The notes: generated from the sequence alone by a model not told the origin. A stretch of DNA of 19,130 nt from RGIG5952 sp045627605 (GCA_045627605.1 JAZQOA010000011.1:1-19130), one strand, 5' to 3'; positions 1-8,128 are shown, counted from the first letter of the stretch. Translations and numbers: made by a program.

Positions 1-246
1 TCGCGCTGGGGCGGGGGTGCGCAGTTCCGCGTTGCGGGGGGTGAAGGCAACGGGCATCTTCGCCTTGTCGAAAATGGCCACGATGTCGCGGGCTTCATCG
101 GCGGTTCCGTTCCCCAGCATGTCGCCGGCGCAGATGACGAAGCCTACGCCGTTCCCATGTGCGGTTTCCAATGCCGAATGGAGGGACAGTCCCTTTATGC
201 GTGATCCGTAAATATGGTGCAAATCAGCGAAAACGGCGATTTTCAT
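1..246 (-). CDS. Calcineurin-like metallophosphoesterase, N-terminal part (runs off the left edge)
   Basis: The C-terminus lies outside the window; 82 residues are visible. The protein opens MKIAVFADLHH, the first metal-binding motif (D-x-H: D8, H10) of calcineurin-like phosphoesterases (PF00149), and continues with FVICAGDMLGNG, the GD motif. This fits a small cytoplasmic phosphodiesterase or phosphatase that uses two metal ions; the substrate cannot be told. Where the family normally has G-N-H-(D/E), this protein reads TPRNAELR: the Asn is kept, but Gly has become Arg and the catalytic His has become Ala. The start ATG (246-244) overlaps the TGA of the upstream phosphatase gene as ATGA, so the two are probably translationally coupled as the last genes of a three-gene operon. 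No clear Shine-Dalgarno is seen. The fold assignment is fairly safe, but activity is doubtful because of the motif change. Confidence 0.75.
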   Translation of the reverse strand, partial: MKIAVFADLHHIYGSRIKGLSLHSALETAHGNGVGFVICAGDMLGNGTADEARDIVAIFDKAKMPVAFTPRNAELRTPAPAR

Positions 247-851
247 TTTTGGTGTAGCAGGGCGTCGATGGCTGTCCAGCCGGGGCAGCGGGTGAAGGCG
301 GGGGAGGGAAATTCGGCCTTGGCGTTCCAGGGGCGCGAGAAGACTGCGACGCGGCAGCCGGGGATGCGCGAGAGATGGGCGAGCGCCGCGGGCGAATCCT
401 CGACGGCGAAGTCATAGCGCCGCCGGCAGAACTCGTCGACCGTCAGCGAACGGGGGGCTCCGGGGAAGGGCGGGGGCGGTTCGCGGCCGAACTTGTCGAC
501 GTGGAGGACGGGCAGCGCGGCGAGTCCCCGTGCCGCAAGCCACTCCCTGGTCGGTCCCGCCGTGAGAAAGGGGCGGCCAGTCACGACTTCGATGTCGTGG
601 CCTTCGCGGATCCACTTCCGCAGCGTCTCGGACGCCCCGGGCGTCTCCGGGTATGAGAGGATTTTTTCCCGCGAATGCGCGACCTCCATAAGCGCGTCGA
701 TCTCCGCCTTCGAGAGGCCGAAGGCCGTCTGCAGGTCGAAGACGAAGATGTCCTCGTAGGCGATTCTTTTGCCGTAGAGCTCGAAGCAGAGCGCGGCCAG
801 GCTTCGTGCGGTCTCGGAGACGACGTCGTCGATGTCAACGTAGATTCGCAT
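243..851 (-). CDS. HAD-superfamily phosphatase, 5'(3')-deoxyribonucleotidase-like (NT5C type)
   Basis: The protein has 202 residues. It begins MRIYVDIDDVVSE, which holds HAD motif I (DxD: D6 nucleophile, D8 general acid). It continues with VVTGRP around residues 89-94 (motif II Thr) and DFAVEDSP around 147-154 (motif IV acidic pair). Length and the DxDxV form fit the 5'-nucleotidase, deoxy (pyrimidine), cytosolic type C family (PF06941), which dephosphorylates nucleotides or related small phosphates in the cytoplasm. It lies 10 nt behind the D-lyxose isomerase gene and overlaps the phosphoesterase gene by 4 nt, so it is the middle gene of an operon. A role in sugar-phosphate clean-up next to the isomerase is possible but is only inference. 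The start was chosen because motif I sits at the extreme N-terminus. Confidence 0.8.
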   Translation of the reverse strand: MRIYVDIDDVVSETARSLAALCFELYGKRIAYEDIFVFDLQTAFGLSKAEIDALMEVAHSREKILSYPETPGASETLRKWIREGHDIEVVTGRPFLTAGPTREWLAARGLAALPVLHVDKFGREPPPPFPGAPRSLTVDEFCRRRYDFAVEDSPAALAHLSRIPGCRVAVFSRPWNAKAEFPSPAFTRCPGWTAIDALLHQK

Positions 852-861
852 CGGGGCTGTT

Positions 862-1596
862 TCAGAACGTGAAGCGGGTGAATTTCGGGTAGTCGGCGAA
901 GATCAGGCGCGTCGGGGCGGCATCTTCGTCGATTGCCGGGATGCGCGGCAGGGCGTCGTGGAAGCGGTTGTCGACGTTGTCGTCGTTGCACATCGAGACC
1001 TCGAAGAGGATGACGTCTCCGGTGCCGGGGACGCCTTGCCACTTGTGGTACTGGCCCTGGGCGATCGAGATGGACTGGCCGGGGTGGAGGACGACCTTTC
1101 CGCCGGCCGGCACAGAGACGATCTTGCCGTCGATGTTTGCCGCGACCGGGGTGTCGGCGAAGATGCCCGTCTTGCCCGCGCGGCAACCGGCGACATCGGC
1201 GAAGTCTTCCTCCGTGCAGTTGTAAAGCGTGATTTCAAGGTCGCCGCCGCCGCGGTTGATGATGTCCTCGCGCTTGCTCCAGTGGTAGTGGAAGGGGAGG
1301 ATTTGCCCGTCGCGGACGTAGAGCATTTTCTCGGCGTAGGGCTTGGGGTATTTCGCCTTGTTGTGGAAGTTGCCGTTGCGGAAGGTGAAGATCGCGAGGC
1401 CGACGCGCATAAAGTCGTTGGATCCGAAATCCGTGACATCCCATCCCAGCATGTTTTCGACGAGCTCGACTTCGTCCTCGCCCAGCTTCCCCCAGTCTTC
1501 GGGCGTGTAGTGGGCGAATGGCGGCAGGGGAAATTTCGCCTCCTTGAGCGCGGCCATGGTGTAGTCGATGATGGAATTGATTTCGGAACGCTTCAT
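862..1596 (-). CDS. D-lyxose isomerase family protein (D-lyxose/D-mannose ketol-isomerase, cupin fold)
   Basis: The protein has 244 residues and matches the YdaE/EcSI-type D-lyxose isomerase family (PF07385) in length and layout. These manganese-dependent cupins interconvert D-lyxose with D-xylulose, and usually D-mannose with D-fructose. Visible features are an N-terminal helical stretch (residues 1-50), a metal-site segment PFHYHWSKRED (H103, H105, E110), a second cupin segment QGQYHKWQG (H184), and the typical FFEVSM-like strand (LFEVSMCNDDNVDNRF, about 197-212). An upstream in-frame Met would add 20 residues. The Met at 1596 is preferred because AGGAG stands 8 nt before it and the family start (MKRSEIN) begins there. 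It is the first gene of the minus-strand operon, read from the divergent promoter region next to it. Confidence 0.88.
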   Translation of the reverse strand: MKRSEINSIIDYTMAALKEAKFPLPPFAHYTPEDWGKLGEDEVELVENMLGWDVTDFGSNDFMRVGLAIFTFRNGNFHNKAKYPKPYAEKMLYVRDGQILPFHYHWSKREDIINRGGGDLEITLYNCTEEDFADVAGCRAGKTGIFADTPVAANIDGKIVSVPAGGKVVLHPGQSISIAQGQYHKWQGVPGTGDVILFEVSMCNDDNVDNRFHDALPRIPAIDEDAAPTRLIFADYPKFTRFTF

Positions 1597-1700
1597 GCTT
1601 TTTCTCCTTGCTGCCGCCCAGACAGAGGAACGGCCTTTCAAAATAGTATACCACAAAGGGTGCCGGCGGTTGTTTTATGCTATACTAATAGAGACTGCTT
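1597..1700. promoter_or_regulatory. Divergent promoter region between isomerase operon and GT9-cdaA operon
   Basis: This is the only AT-rich gap in the left part of the window. Two TATACT boxes face away from each other: 1681-1686 on plus and 1650-1645 on minus. Together they form an inverted repeat TAGTATA/TATACTA with a 30-nt gap. Neither has a convincing -35 at 16-18 nt. The minus-strand box would give a leader of about 40 nt with a good AGGAG. The plus-strand box lies only 14 nt before the ATG of the glycosyltransferase gene, leaving a leader of about 8 nt. Whether the inverted repeat is an operator or simply two -10 boxes cannot be told. Confidence 0.5.
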
Positions 1701-2690
1701 ATGCGGATACTTGTCGTAAAATTGAGCTCGCTTGGCGACATCCTGCATGTTCTCCCGTGCGTCCACGCGCTCAAGGCGCAGACGGGCGCGGAGATCGACT
1801 GGGTGGTGCATCCGGAATTCGCCGCAATCGTGAGGTGCTTTGCCGACGTCGGCGAAGTCATCGAGTTTCCGCGCCGTCATTTCGCCAGGGACTTCCGTGC
1901 CGCGTTGCGCCACTTGCGCGCAAGGGAGTATGACCTGGCCGTCGATTTGCACGGGTTGATGAAAAGCGCCGTTGTCACGGCCCTGGCGCGCGCGAAGCGC
2001 AAAATCGGGCCGTCGTATTCCCGTGAACTCTCTTGGCTGCTCTACCCTGAGCGGGCGGGGCGCATGCATCGCGACTGCCACGCGGCCGTGCAGGCCTTCG
2101 ACACGCTCGACTACCTGAAGCTCCGGCGGCCCGAGGCGGCGATGACGGCCTCGGATTTCCGTTTGCCGGATTTCAACGCCCCCGAAGGCTCGCCGCTTGT
2201 CGCGCTTGCGCCGGTTTCGCGTTGGGACTCGAAAAACTGGCCGGTGGAAAAGTTCGCGTCGCTTATCGCGCTGGCGGCCCGCGAGTTCCCCGGCGCGCGC
2301 TTTGCGGTGGTCGGGGGAAAGGCCGACGCCGCCGTTGGCGAGGCTCTTGCGGCGTCATGTCCGGGGCGGGTTGGCAATTTCTGCGGCAAGACCTCGGTGG
2401 CGGAGTCGATGGCGCTTCTGGCGAAATGCGACCTCCTGGTGGCAAACGACACGGGGCCGGTCCACATGGCGGCGGCGGTTGGCACGCGGTGCCTGGTCGT
2501 CTTCGGGCCGACGCGGCCCGACTGGACCGGGCCCTACGGCGACGGCCACCATGTCGTCATGAAGGCGCTGCCGTGCCAGCCGTGCCTCAGGAAGGTCTGC
2601 CCGCTGGGGACGAAGGCGTGCCTGCAGGCGGTGTCGCCGGACGAGGTCCTGTCGGAAATGCGCGGAATGCTTGCGAAAGGCGGTGAATGA
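1701..2690 (+). CDS. Glycosyltransferase family 9, lipopolysaccharide heptosyltransferase-like (WaaC/WaaF type)
   Basis: The 329-residue protein has two Rossmann halves of the GT-B fold. The N-terminus MRILVVKLSSLGDILHVLP is the classic GT9 opening; D13 matches the catalytic Asp of heptosyltransferase I. In the second half, SRWDSKNWPVEKF (K178) and NDTGPVHMAAAVG (D250, T251, G252, H255) form the sugar-nucleotide site. A C-terminal cluster of Cys (292, 295, 300, 307) is common in this family. It should add heptose or a similar sugar to the LPS core at the cytoplasmic face of the inner membrane. It is the first gene of an overlapping operon; its TGA overlaps the ATG of cdaA. The start is fixed by the family N-terminus, although no Shine-Dalgarno precedes it and the likely leader is very short. 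Confidence 0.93.
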   Translation: MRILVVKLSSLGDILHVLPCVHALKAQTGAEIDWVVHPEFAAIVRCFADVGEVIEFPRRHFARDFRAALRHLRAREYDLAVDLHGLMKSAVVTALARAKRKIGPSYSRELSWLLYPERAGRMHRDCHAAVQAFDTLDYLKLRRPEAAMTASDFRLPDFNAPEGSPLVALAPVSRWDSKNWPVEKFASLIALAAREFPGARFAVVGGKADAAVGEALAASCPGRVGNFCGKTSVAESMALLAKCDLLVANDTGPVHMAAAVGTRCLVVFGPTRPDWTGPYGDGHHVVMKALPCQPCLRKVCPLGTKACLQAVSPDEVLSEMRGMLAKGGE

Positions 2691-3571
2691 CGATGGGCCT
2701 TGTTCTGGCGTCGATGCAGGACGTTTTCAAGGGGGGCTTCCAGATCGTGATCATCGCGTCCCTGATCTTCGGCCTCTACAAGAAGATCTTCAAGGGGACG
2801 CGAAGCGCGCAGATGCTGGTCGGCATTGCGATTGTCCTTGGCGGACTCTCCTTTGTCACGCTTCTCTTCGATTTCGACGTGCTGAAGTTCCTCCTGGGAA
2901 AACTGGTCCTCGGCATTGCCTTCGCCTTCATGGTGATTTTCCAGCCCGAGATCCGGCAGGCGTTCCTGACGATCGGGCGCAGACGCTTCAGAATCGAAAA
3001 CGACGAGGTCAAGGACAAGGTCGTCGACATCGTCTGCACCGCCGCCGAGACGCTTTCGATGCGCCGGTATGGCGCGCTCATCGCCATCGAGCGCAATTCG
3101 CATTTGCTCGAATACGTGAAAAGCGGCACCGAACTCAACGCCCCGATCGTCCTCCAGCTTCTGACCGCGATCTTCTATCCCAACACGCCGCTCCACGACG
3201 GGGCCGTGATTATCAAGGGCGAGACGATTGTCGCCGCGCGCTGCGTGCTGCCGCTTTCGGCGACGGATGTCGGCAGGGGCATGCGGCATCGCGCCGCCAT
3301 CGGCCTCAGCGAACGCGCCGATGCCGTGGTGGTTGTCGTCAGCGAGGAAACGGGGTCGATTTCAATCGCGTTTGGCGGTAGGTTGATTTCCAACTTGTCA
3401 AAGGAATTGCTGGCCAAATATCTCGTCAAACTGCTGCACAAGGAGGGGCTGACCGACGCCATCAGACGCTCGTTCAGCGAGTTCGAATCCGAAGTCCAGG
3501 CGTCTGGCGCCGCAAGCAAGACCACCCCCGCCCCGGCGCAGGGCGGAACGGAGGGCGAACATGAAGCTTGA
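2687..3571 (+). CDS. cdaA: Diadenylate cyclase CdaA (c-di-AMP synthase, membrane type)
   Basis: The 294-residue protein makes cyclic di-AMP from two ATP. Three hydrophobic helices (about residues 16-30, 42-60, 70-86) are followed by the DAC domain (DisA_N, PF02457, about 100-245). The domain carries the strand GALIAIER (129-136), the catalytic DGA motif (171-173, in NTPLHDGAVI) and the RHR motif (200-202, in GMRHRAA). The Ala/Pro/Thr-rich tail after residue 265 looks disordered. AAAGG lies about 7 nt before the ATG. The gene overlaps the GT9 gene by 4 nt and the cdaR-like gene by 11 nt, the same cdaA-cdaR order known from Firmicutes, although the usual third gene glmM is absent. c-di-AMP typically controls potassium and osmolyte balance and the cell envelope. 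Confidence 0.95.
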   Translation: MTMGLVLASMQDVFKGGFQIVIIASLIFGLYKKIFKGTRSAQMLVGIAIVLGGLSFVTLLFDFDVLKFLLGKLVLGIAFAFMVIFQPEIRQAFLTIGRRRFRIENDEVKDKVVDIVCTAAETLSMRRYGALIAIERNSHLLEYVKSGTELNAPIVLQLLTAIFYPNTPLHDGAVIIKGETIVAARCVLPLSATDVGRGMRHRAAIGLSERADAVVVVVSEETGSISIAFGGRLISNLSKELLAKYLVKLLHKEGLTDAIRRSFSEFESEVQASGAASKTTPAPAQGGTEGEHEA

Positions 3572-4823
3572 TTTCAGGGGGAGGCTTTCCCAGTGGTATT
3601 TGGCGGTCCGCGGGTATTTCAAGAGCCGGGAGATGCGCGAGGATGTGTCGCGAAAGTTCACGGCGTGGCTCGATGTCAACAAGTGGGCGCTTCTCGTCTC
3701 CGTCTTTCTTGCCACGTTGATTTACGTTACGGTTCACCAAAAGTCTGAAATCAGCAATTTCGACCGCCTGGCGGAAGTCGTCGTCAAGGGGGTCCCCCCG
3801 GGGGTGTCCATAGGCGTCAGGCCTTCCGTCATAAACGTTACGTTTCGCGGCACCAAGGAGCAATGGCAGCAGGCCTCGCTTGAGGACGCGCCGAAGATTG
3901 AGATTCCCTATCCGAAAAAGCAGATTGAAAACCCGGAACTTGACAAGGGTGGAAATGGCCGCCTGCTTCAGGTCCCGCTCAAGCTCCGCTATGTCAAGTG
4001 GCGCGGCTGGCGCGGGTTTGGCTCGCTGGAAGTCGTCGGTCTTGAAAGCAAAAACGTCGTGTTGGCCTTCGACCGCGAGGAGGAAAGGATGTTCCCGATA
4101 GATCCGCCCAAGTTGACGGGAAACCCGTTCAGGGGGAGCGCCCTTGTTGATTTCAACCCGAAGGCGGCGAGGGTCCGGGGTGGCCAGACGAAACTTGACG
4201 CCTGGGAGGAACTTGGAAAGCGCCTTCGCCTGCCGAGCATATCCGTCGAGGGAAGGGCCAGGTCCTTTTCCCAGGAGGCCGACGTATTGCCGCCGGAAGG
4301 TGACGAGGCCGGGATCATGGTCGTCAAGCCGCAAAAGGTCACGGTTGGCGTCACGATTACGCAGCTCAGCAAGGAACGCGAATTCGAGGATGTTCCCGTG
4401 CGCCTTGCGTTGAGCCCGGGACTGGCGGTGCTGGAGGGGAATTCCATTGATCCGCCGGTGGTCGGCGTTCTGCTCAAGGGCCCTGAAGACACGGTCGGGC
4501 GCATTGCGCCCTCCAATGTCGCCGTTTACGCCGAGATCGGTGAGGACGCCCTGGCGGCGGGAACGAATTCAACGTTGCTGAAACTTTCGGTGCTTGTCCC
4601 GCCGGACGCCTCGGTTTTCTCGGTCGTGACGGATCCTGAAACGGTCTTGTTCATCCCTGGCGAAAGACCCGTCCCTGAAATCGCCGAGTCCGAGCCGGCC
4701 GGCACGAACAGCGTCGTGGACGTTGCCGTCGGCTCCCTGGATTTGGCCGGGGCGGCCGCGCCCACCAACATGGCGCAGGTGGCGTCCGCCACGACAAACG
4801 ACGTGGAGGCCGCCGCGCAATGA
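3561..4823 (+). CDS. cdaR: YbbR/CdaR-like membrane-anchored regulator of CdaA
   Basis: The 420-residue protein has a cytoplasmic N-terminus (1-40), one transmembrane helix (about 41-58, WALLVSVFLATLIYV) and a long extracytoplasmic beta-rich region. The segment right after the helix (VHQKSEISNF...VVVKGVPPGVSIGVRPSVINVTFRG) looks like the start of a YbbR repeat, and further V/I-rich strands with PP turns recur to about residue 370. The last 50 residues are Ala/Thr-rich. CdaR proteins bind CdaA in the membrane and tune its activity. The assignment rests on topology, weak YbbR-type motifs and the position directly behind cdaA with an 11-nt overlap. GGAGG stands about 6 nt before the ATG. The stop overlaps the next gene as ATGA. 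Confidence 0.8.
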   Translation: MKLDFRGRLSQWYLAVRGYFKSREMREDVSRKFTAWLDVNKWALLVSVFLATLIYVTVHQKSEISNFDRLAEVVVKGVPPGVSIGVRPSVINVTFRGTKEQWQQASLEDAPKIEIPYPKKQIENPELDKGGNGRLLQVPLKLRYVKWRGWRGFGSLEVVGLESKNVVLAFDREEERMFPIDPPKLTGNPFRGSALVDFNPKAARVRGGQTKLDAWEELGKRLRLPSISVEGRARSFSQEADVLPPEGDEAGIMVVKPQKVTVGVTITQLSKEREFEDVPVRLALSPGLAVLEGNSIDPPVVGVLLKGPEDTVGRIAPSNVAVYAEIGEDALAAGTNSTLLKLSVLVPPDASVFSVVTDPETVLFIPGERPVPEIAESEPAGTNSVVDVAVGSLDLAGAAAPTNMAQVASATTNDVEAAAQ

Positions 4824-6811
4824 ACTTGGTGCCGGACGTGCTTTCCGAGGACTTGGCCGCCTACAACGACGAGCGTCTTAGAAACGAGGGCCGCCTTCTC
4901 AACAGGGCGCATCCCCTGCCGCGCACACTTGCGGAGTGGCGGGTGCGCCGCGAGGAAATCAAGGCGAAAATCTGGGCGCTTGCCGGCGTGTGCCACGATT
5001 CCTCCGTCGATCTTGACTTGAAAATCGTGAAGTCGTTGAAGTGCGAGGGCTACACGGTCCACGCCGTCCACTACCAGACGCGTCCCGGCATTCGCGCGAC
5101 GGCGCTGCTCTACGTGCCGGACGGCGAAGGCCCGTTCCCCGGCGTGCTGAATCTCCATGGCCATTCGAAGGAGGGGCGCCGGATGGCCTACATCCAGGCG
5201 CGCGGCCATTCGCTCGCCAAAAACGGCTACGTATGTCTTTCGCCCGACACCTGGGGCATGGGCGAGCGCAGCACCGTCCACGAGGAATACGAGTACCACG
5301 GCGCGATGCTGGGCGGCTCGCTTTTTCTCCTTGGCGAGACTTTGCTTGGCGCCTTGCTCGTCGACAACATGCGGGGCGTGGACTTGCTCGCCTCGCTCCC
5401 CGTTGTCGACGCCGGGAATCTTGCCGTGACGGGCGAGTCGGGCGGCGGCAACGCGACAATGTGGGTCGGCGCGATGGACGAGCGCCTCAAGGCGGTGATG
5501 CCCGTCGTGAGCGTCGGCAGCTTCGAATCGTATGTCATGCGCAGCAATTGCTGTTGCGAAGTTTTGCCGGGGGGGCTCTGCGCCTTCGAGGAGGACGCCG
5601 TGCTGGCGCTTGTCGCCCCGCGTTTCCTGCGCATGCTCAACGCGCTCCAGGATTCAAACCCGACCTTCTCCGTTTCCGAGATGATGCGCAGCTATCGGCG
5701 CGCCAAGGAGATCTTTGCGCTTTGCGGCGCCGAGCAGAACATCTCATTCGCGCCTTTCGACACCGGGCACGGCTACAAGCCCGTGATGCGCGAGGCGATG
5801 CTGGGCTTCCTCGACTATTGCCTGAAGGGCGTCGGCAACGGGAATGCCCGCGCCGAGCTGCCCTACGGCACGATCCCCGATTTCGATGCCCTCGCTGTTT
5901 TCGGGCGCGGAGATCGGCCCTCCGGATTCGGGACCATTTCCGAATATTGCGGGGCGCGCTTCGCCGCGCTTCGGGCGCGTGGCGCGAAGACGCTTCCGGC
6001 CGAAGACGAGAAGGCGGAAATCCGCCGCGTCTTCGGTTGCGTCCGCGAGGTCTGCTGCGAGGCCGTCCCGCTTGGCTGCGTCGGCGGCGGGGAAACAACC
6101 TGCGTCCGCGTCGAAGAACCGCCATGCGGCGTCCGCGAGCGATATGTGCATCGCGTCGGGGCATTGGGCGCCGAAGGCGCGGAATTCGACAGGTGGCTGC
6201 TGAAAGGCCCGCGTGGACTTGTCGTGCCATGCCTGGTGCGCGAGGCTTCCGGGGCGTGTTCCGCGACCTACGCGATGTCGTCGGCCACGGGAAAACGCGG
6301 ATTGGAAAAGTGCGCCCGCCTCGACGAACTGCTCGCGGACAAATCCGCCCGGATTGTTCTTTTCGACCTCTTTGCCACGGGGGAGAACGGCGCGACGGAG
6401 CTTGAACCTGGCCTCCCCGCTTTTCACACCGTGGCGCGCGCGTTGCTTTGGCTGGGGCGGAGTTTGATGGGCGAGTGGACGGATTGCTACCGTCTGGTGG
6501 CGTCTTTTGCGCGGTCGGCGTTGAAGGCGGACCGGCTCGTCTTATTCGGCAAGGGCGAGGCCGGTGTCGCCGCGATGGCCGCGACCATTCTTGAACGCGG
6601 AAAAGACGCCGTGGCTTTTGAGGGCGAGGATGTGCCTGGGTCTTTTGCGTGGGCCGGGGGCGAGACGAGGCCCGCGCCGTGGCGGACATGCGCCGAGCTG
6701 GTTGCGGGCTTTTCGGAGTGGGGCGACGTCGCCCGCCTGAAGAGGGGCCTTGCCCAGGCGCTTGGAGAGGACGGGGTTCCCCCCCGGAACGGCAAGGAGA
6801 ACGGAAGATGA
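4820..6811 (+). CDS. Two-domain alpha/beta-hydrolase, acetylxylan-esterase-like N-terminal half
   Basis: The protein has 663 residues and no signal peptide. The first half (about 70-340) is a full alpha/beta-hydrolase of the acetylxylan esterase/prolyl-oligopeptidase-like type: oxyanion strand VLNLHGHSKEG (109-119), SPDTWGMGER (141-150), nucleophile elbow GESGGG with S207, and catalytic His in DTGHGY (H317). The second half (about 400-650) repeats the outline of such a fold. A helix region VARALLWLGRSLMGEW (538-553) is followed by a strand and an elbow VLFGKGEAGVAA, but there the nucleophile position is Glu (E580), so this half should be inactive and perhaps structural. It overlaps the cdaR-like gene and nrdR by 4 nt each. 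The substrate is unknown; a cytoplasmic ester or acyl hydrolase is the safe statement. Confidence 0.8.
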   Translation: MNLVPDVLSEDLAAYNDERLRNEGRLLNRAHPLPRTLAEWRVRREEIKAKIWALAGVCHDSSVDLDLKIVKSLKCEGYTVHAVHYQTRPGIRATALLYVPDGEGPFPGVLNLHGHSKEGRRMAYIQARGHSLAKNGYVCLSPDTWGMGERSTVHEEYEYHGAMLGGSLFLLGETLLGALLVDNMRGVDLLASLPVVDAGNLAVTGESGGGNATMWVGAMDERLKAVMPVVSVGSFESYVMRSNCCCEVLPGGLCAFEEDAVLALVAPRFLRMLNALQDSNPTFSVSEMMRSYRRAKEIFALCGAEQNISFAPFDTGHGYKPVMREAMLGFLDYCLKGVGNGNARAELPYGTIPDFDALAVFGRGDRPSGFGTISEYCGARFAALRARGAKTLPAEDEKAEIRRVFGCVREVCCEAVPLGCVGGGETTCVRVEEPPCGVRERYVHRVGALGAEGAEFDRWLLKGPRGLVVPCLVREASGACSATYAMSSATGKRGLEKCARLDELLADKSARIVLFDLFATGENGATELEPGLPAFHTVARALLWLGRSLMGEWTDCYRLVASFARSALKADRLVLFGKGEAGVAAMAATILERGKDAVAFEGEDVPGSFAWAGGETRPAPWRTCAELVAGFSEWGDVARLKRGLAQALGEDGVPPRNGKENGR

Positions 6812-7284
6812 GATGTCCCAAATGCGGCAACCAGGACGACAAGGTGCTCGACAGCCGCTCGGCGCATGACGGCAAGACCATCCGCCGCCGGCGGGAATGC
6901 CTCGCCTGCGGCCATCGGTTCACGACCTTCGAGGAGATCATGCGCGAGGAACTGCGCGTCGTCAAGCGCGACGGGCGCCTTGAGGAATTTTCGCGGCAGA
7001 AGCTCTACACCGGCATTATGACGGCGTGCCAGAAGCGCCCCGTTTCGGCGGAGCAAATCGACGCCATAATCGACGGCGTCGTCGAGGAGGTCGGCAAACT
7101 CGACGAAAACGACGTGAAGTCGTCTCTCCTCGGCGAACTCGTGATGAAGCGCCTGGAGAAACTCGATTCCGTGGCGTACGTGAGGTTCGCCTCGGTTTAC
7201 AAGCGCTTCGCCGACGTCGGCCAATTTAAAAACGCGATAGACGAACTGAAAGGAATCATCGATGAACCTTCCGCAAATCGGTAG
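6808..7284 (+). CDS. nrdR: Transcriptional repressor NrdR
   Basis: The 158-residue protein is the usual length for NrdR. An N-terminal zinc ribbon (C3, C6, C31, C34) with the basic stretch KTIRRRREC is followed by an ATP-cone domain (about 49-139; VVKRDGRLEEFSRQKL opens it). NrdR senses ATP/dATP and represses ribonucleotide reductase genes. The start at 6808 was chosen over longer in-frame choices because the zinc ribbon begins at residue 3 and AAGGAG precedes it. It overlaps the hydrolase stop as ATGA and the nadC start by 23 nt. No nrd gene or recognisable paired NrdR box is visible in the window, so its targets must lie elsewhere. Confidence 0.97.
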   Translation: MRCPKCGNQDDKVLDSRSAHDGKTIRRRRECLACGHRFTTFEEIMREELRVVKRDGRLEEFSRQKLYTGIMTACQKRPVSAEQIDAIIDGVVEEVGKLDENDVKSSLLGELVMKRLEKLDSVAYVRFASVYKRFADVGQFKNAIDELKGIIDEPSANR

Positions 7285-8128
7285 CGACCCCCGGCTCGGG
7301 GCGATTCTCAAGCTGGCGTTCGAAGAGGACGTCGGGACGGGCGACGTGACGACGGAGGCGCTGGTCGATCCCGCCGCCGTCGCAGAAGGCGAAATCCTTT
7401 CGCGCGAAGACTGCCGCGTGGCGGGCGTCCCCGTCGCGGAGGCCGTCTTCAAGGCGGTGTCGCCCGAAGTCCGGTGCGAAACCGTGGTGGCGGACGGCGG
7501 CGACGTCGCCGCCGGCGGCACGGTGATGCGCTTCCGCGGCCCGGCGCGCGCCATTCTCGTCGCGGAGCGCACGGCGCTCAACTTCATGCAGCGCATGTGC
7601 GGCATCGCGACGATGACACGTGGCTTCACCCGCGTGGTCGAGGATCTCGGCACCCTCATTCTCGACACGCGCAAGACCACGCCCGGCCTGCGCTTCCTCG
7701 AGAAGTACAGCGTGCTCTGCGGCGGCGGCACCAACCACAGGATGGGCCTCTACGACCGCGTCCTCATGAAGGACAACCACCGCAGGCTCTGGGCCGGGAA
7801 CAATCCCGGGCGGCTTGACCTCGCCGTGCTGGAAGCGCGCAGGCGCTTCCCCGGCGTCATGGTCGAAATCGAGGTCGAGTCCCTTGAGGAGCTTCGCAGC
7901 GCATTGCCCGGCAAGCCCGAATGGGTCATGCTCGACAACATGGACTGCCCGACGATGCGCGAGGCCGTGAAAATCGCCCACGGACTTGCCCGGCTTGAGG
8001 CTTCGGGCGGCATCACGCTGAAAAACCTCCGGCAAGTCGCCGAAACCGGCGTCGACGCCGTTTCGCTTGGCTGCCTCACGCATTCCGTGAAGTCAATTGA
8101 TCTCTCGCTCGAATGGAGCGCGGTGTAG
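7262..8128 (+). CDS. nadC: Quinolinate phosphoribosyltransferase (decarboxylating) NadC
   Basis: The 288-residue protein converts quinolinate plus PRPP to nicotinate mononucleotide, the committed step of de novo NAD synthesis. Family motifs run in order: EEDVGTGDVTTE (21-32), ERTALNFMQR (102-111), DTRKTTPGLR (135-144, substrate-binding Arg/Lys), HRMGLYDRVLMKDNH (159-173), a central EIEVESLEE strand, MLDNMD and the C-terminal GGITLKN / GVDAVSLG loop that binds PRPP. The start lies inside nrdR with AAAGGA 8 nt upstream. It is the last gene of the overlapping run; 66 nt separate it from the sensor kinase. No nadA or nadB is present nearby. Confidence 0.97.
   Translation: MNLPQIGSDPRLGAILKLAFEEDVGTGDVTTEALVDPAAVAEGEILSREDCRVAGVPVAEAVFKAVSPEVRCETVVADGGDVAAGGTVMRFRGPARAILVAERTALNFMQRMCGIATMTRGFTRVVEDLGTLILDTRKTTPGLRFLEKYSVLCGGGTNHRMGLYDRVLMKDNHRRLWAGNNPGRLDLAVLEARRRFPGVMVEIEVESLEELRSALPGKPEWVMLDNMDCPTMREAVKIAHGLARLEASGGITLKNLRQVAETGVDAVSLGCLTHSVKSIDLSLEWSAV

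Noticed and set aside
958..1719. 253-codon plus-strand ORF
   Set aside because: It is a shadow of the D-lyxose isomerase gene, runs across the divergent promoter region and has no family pattern.
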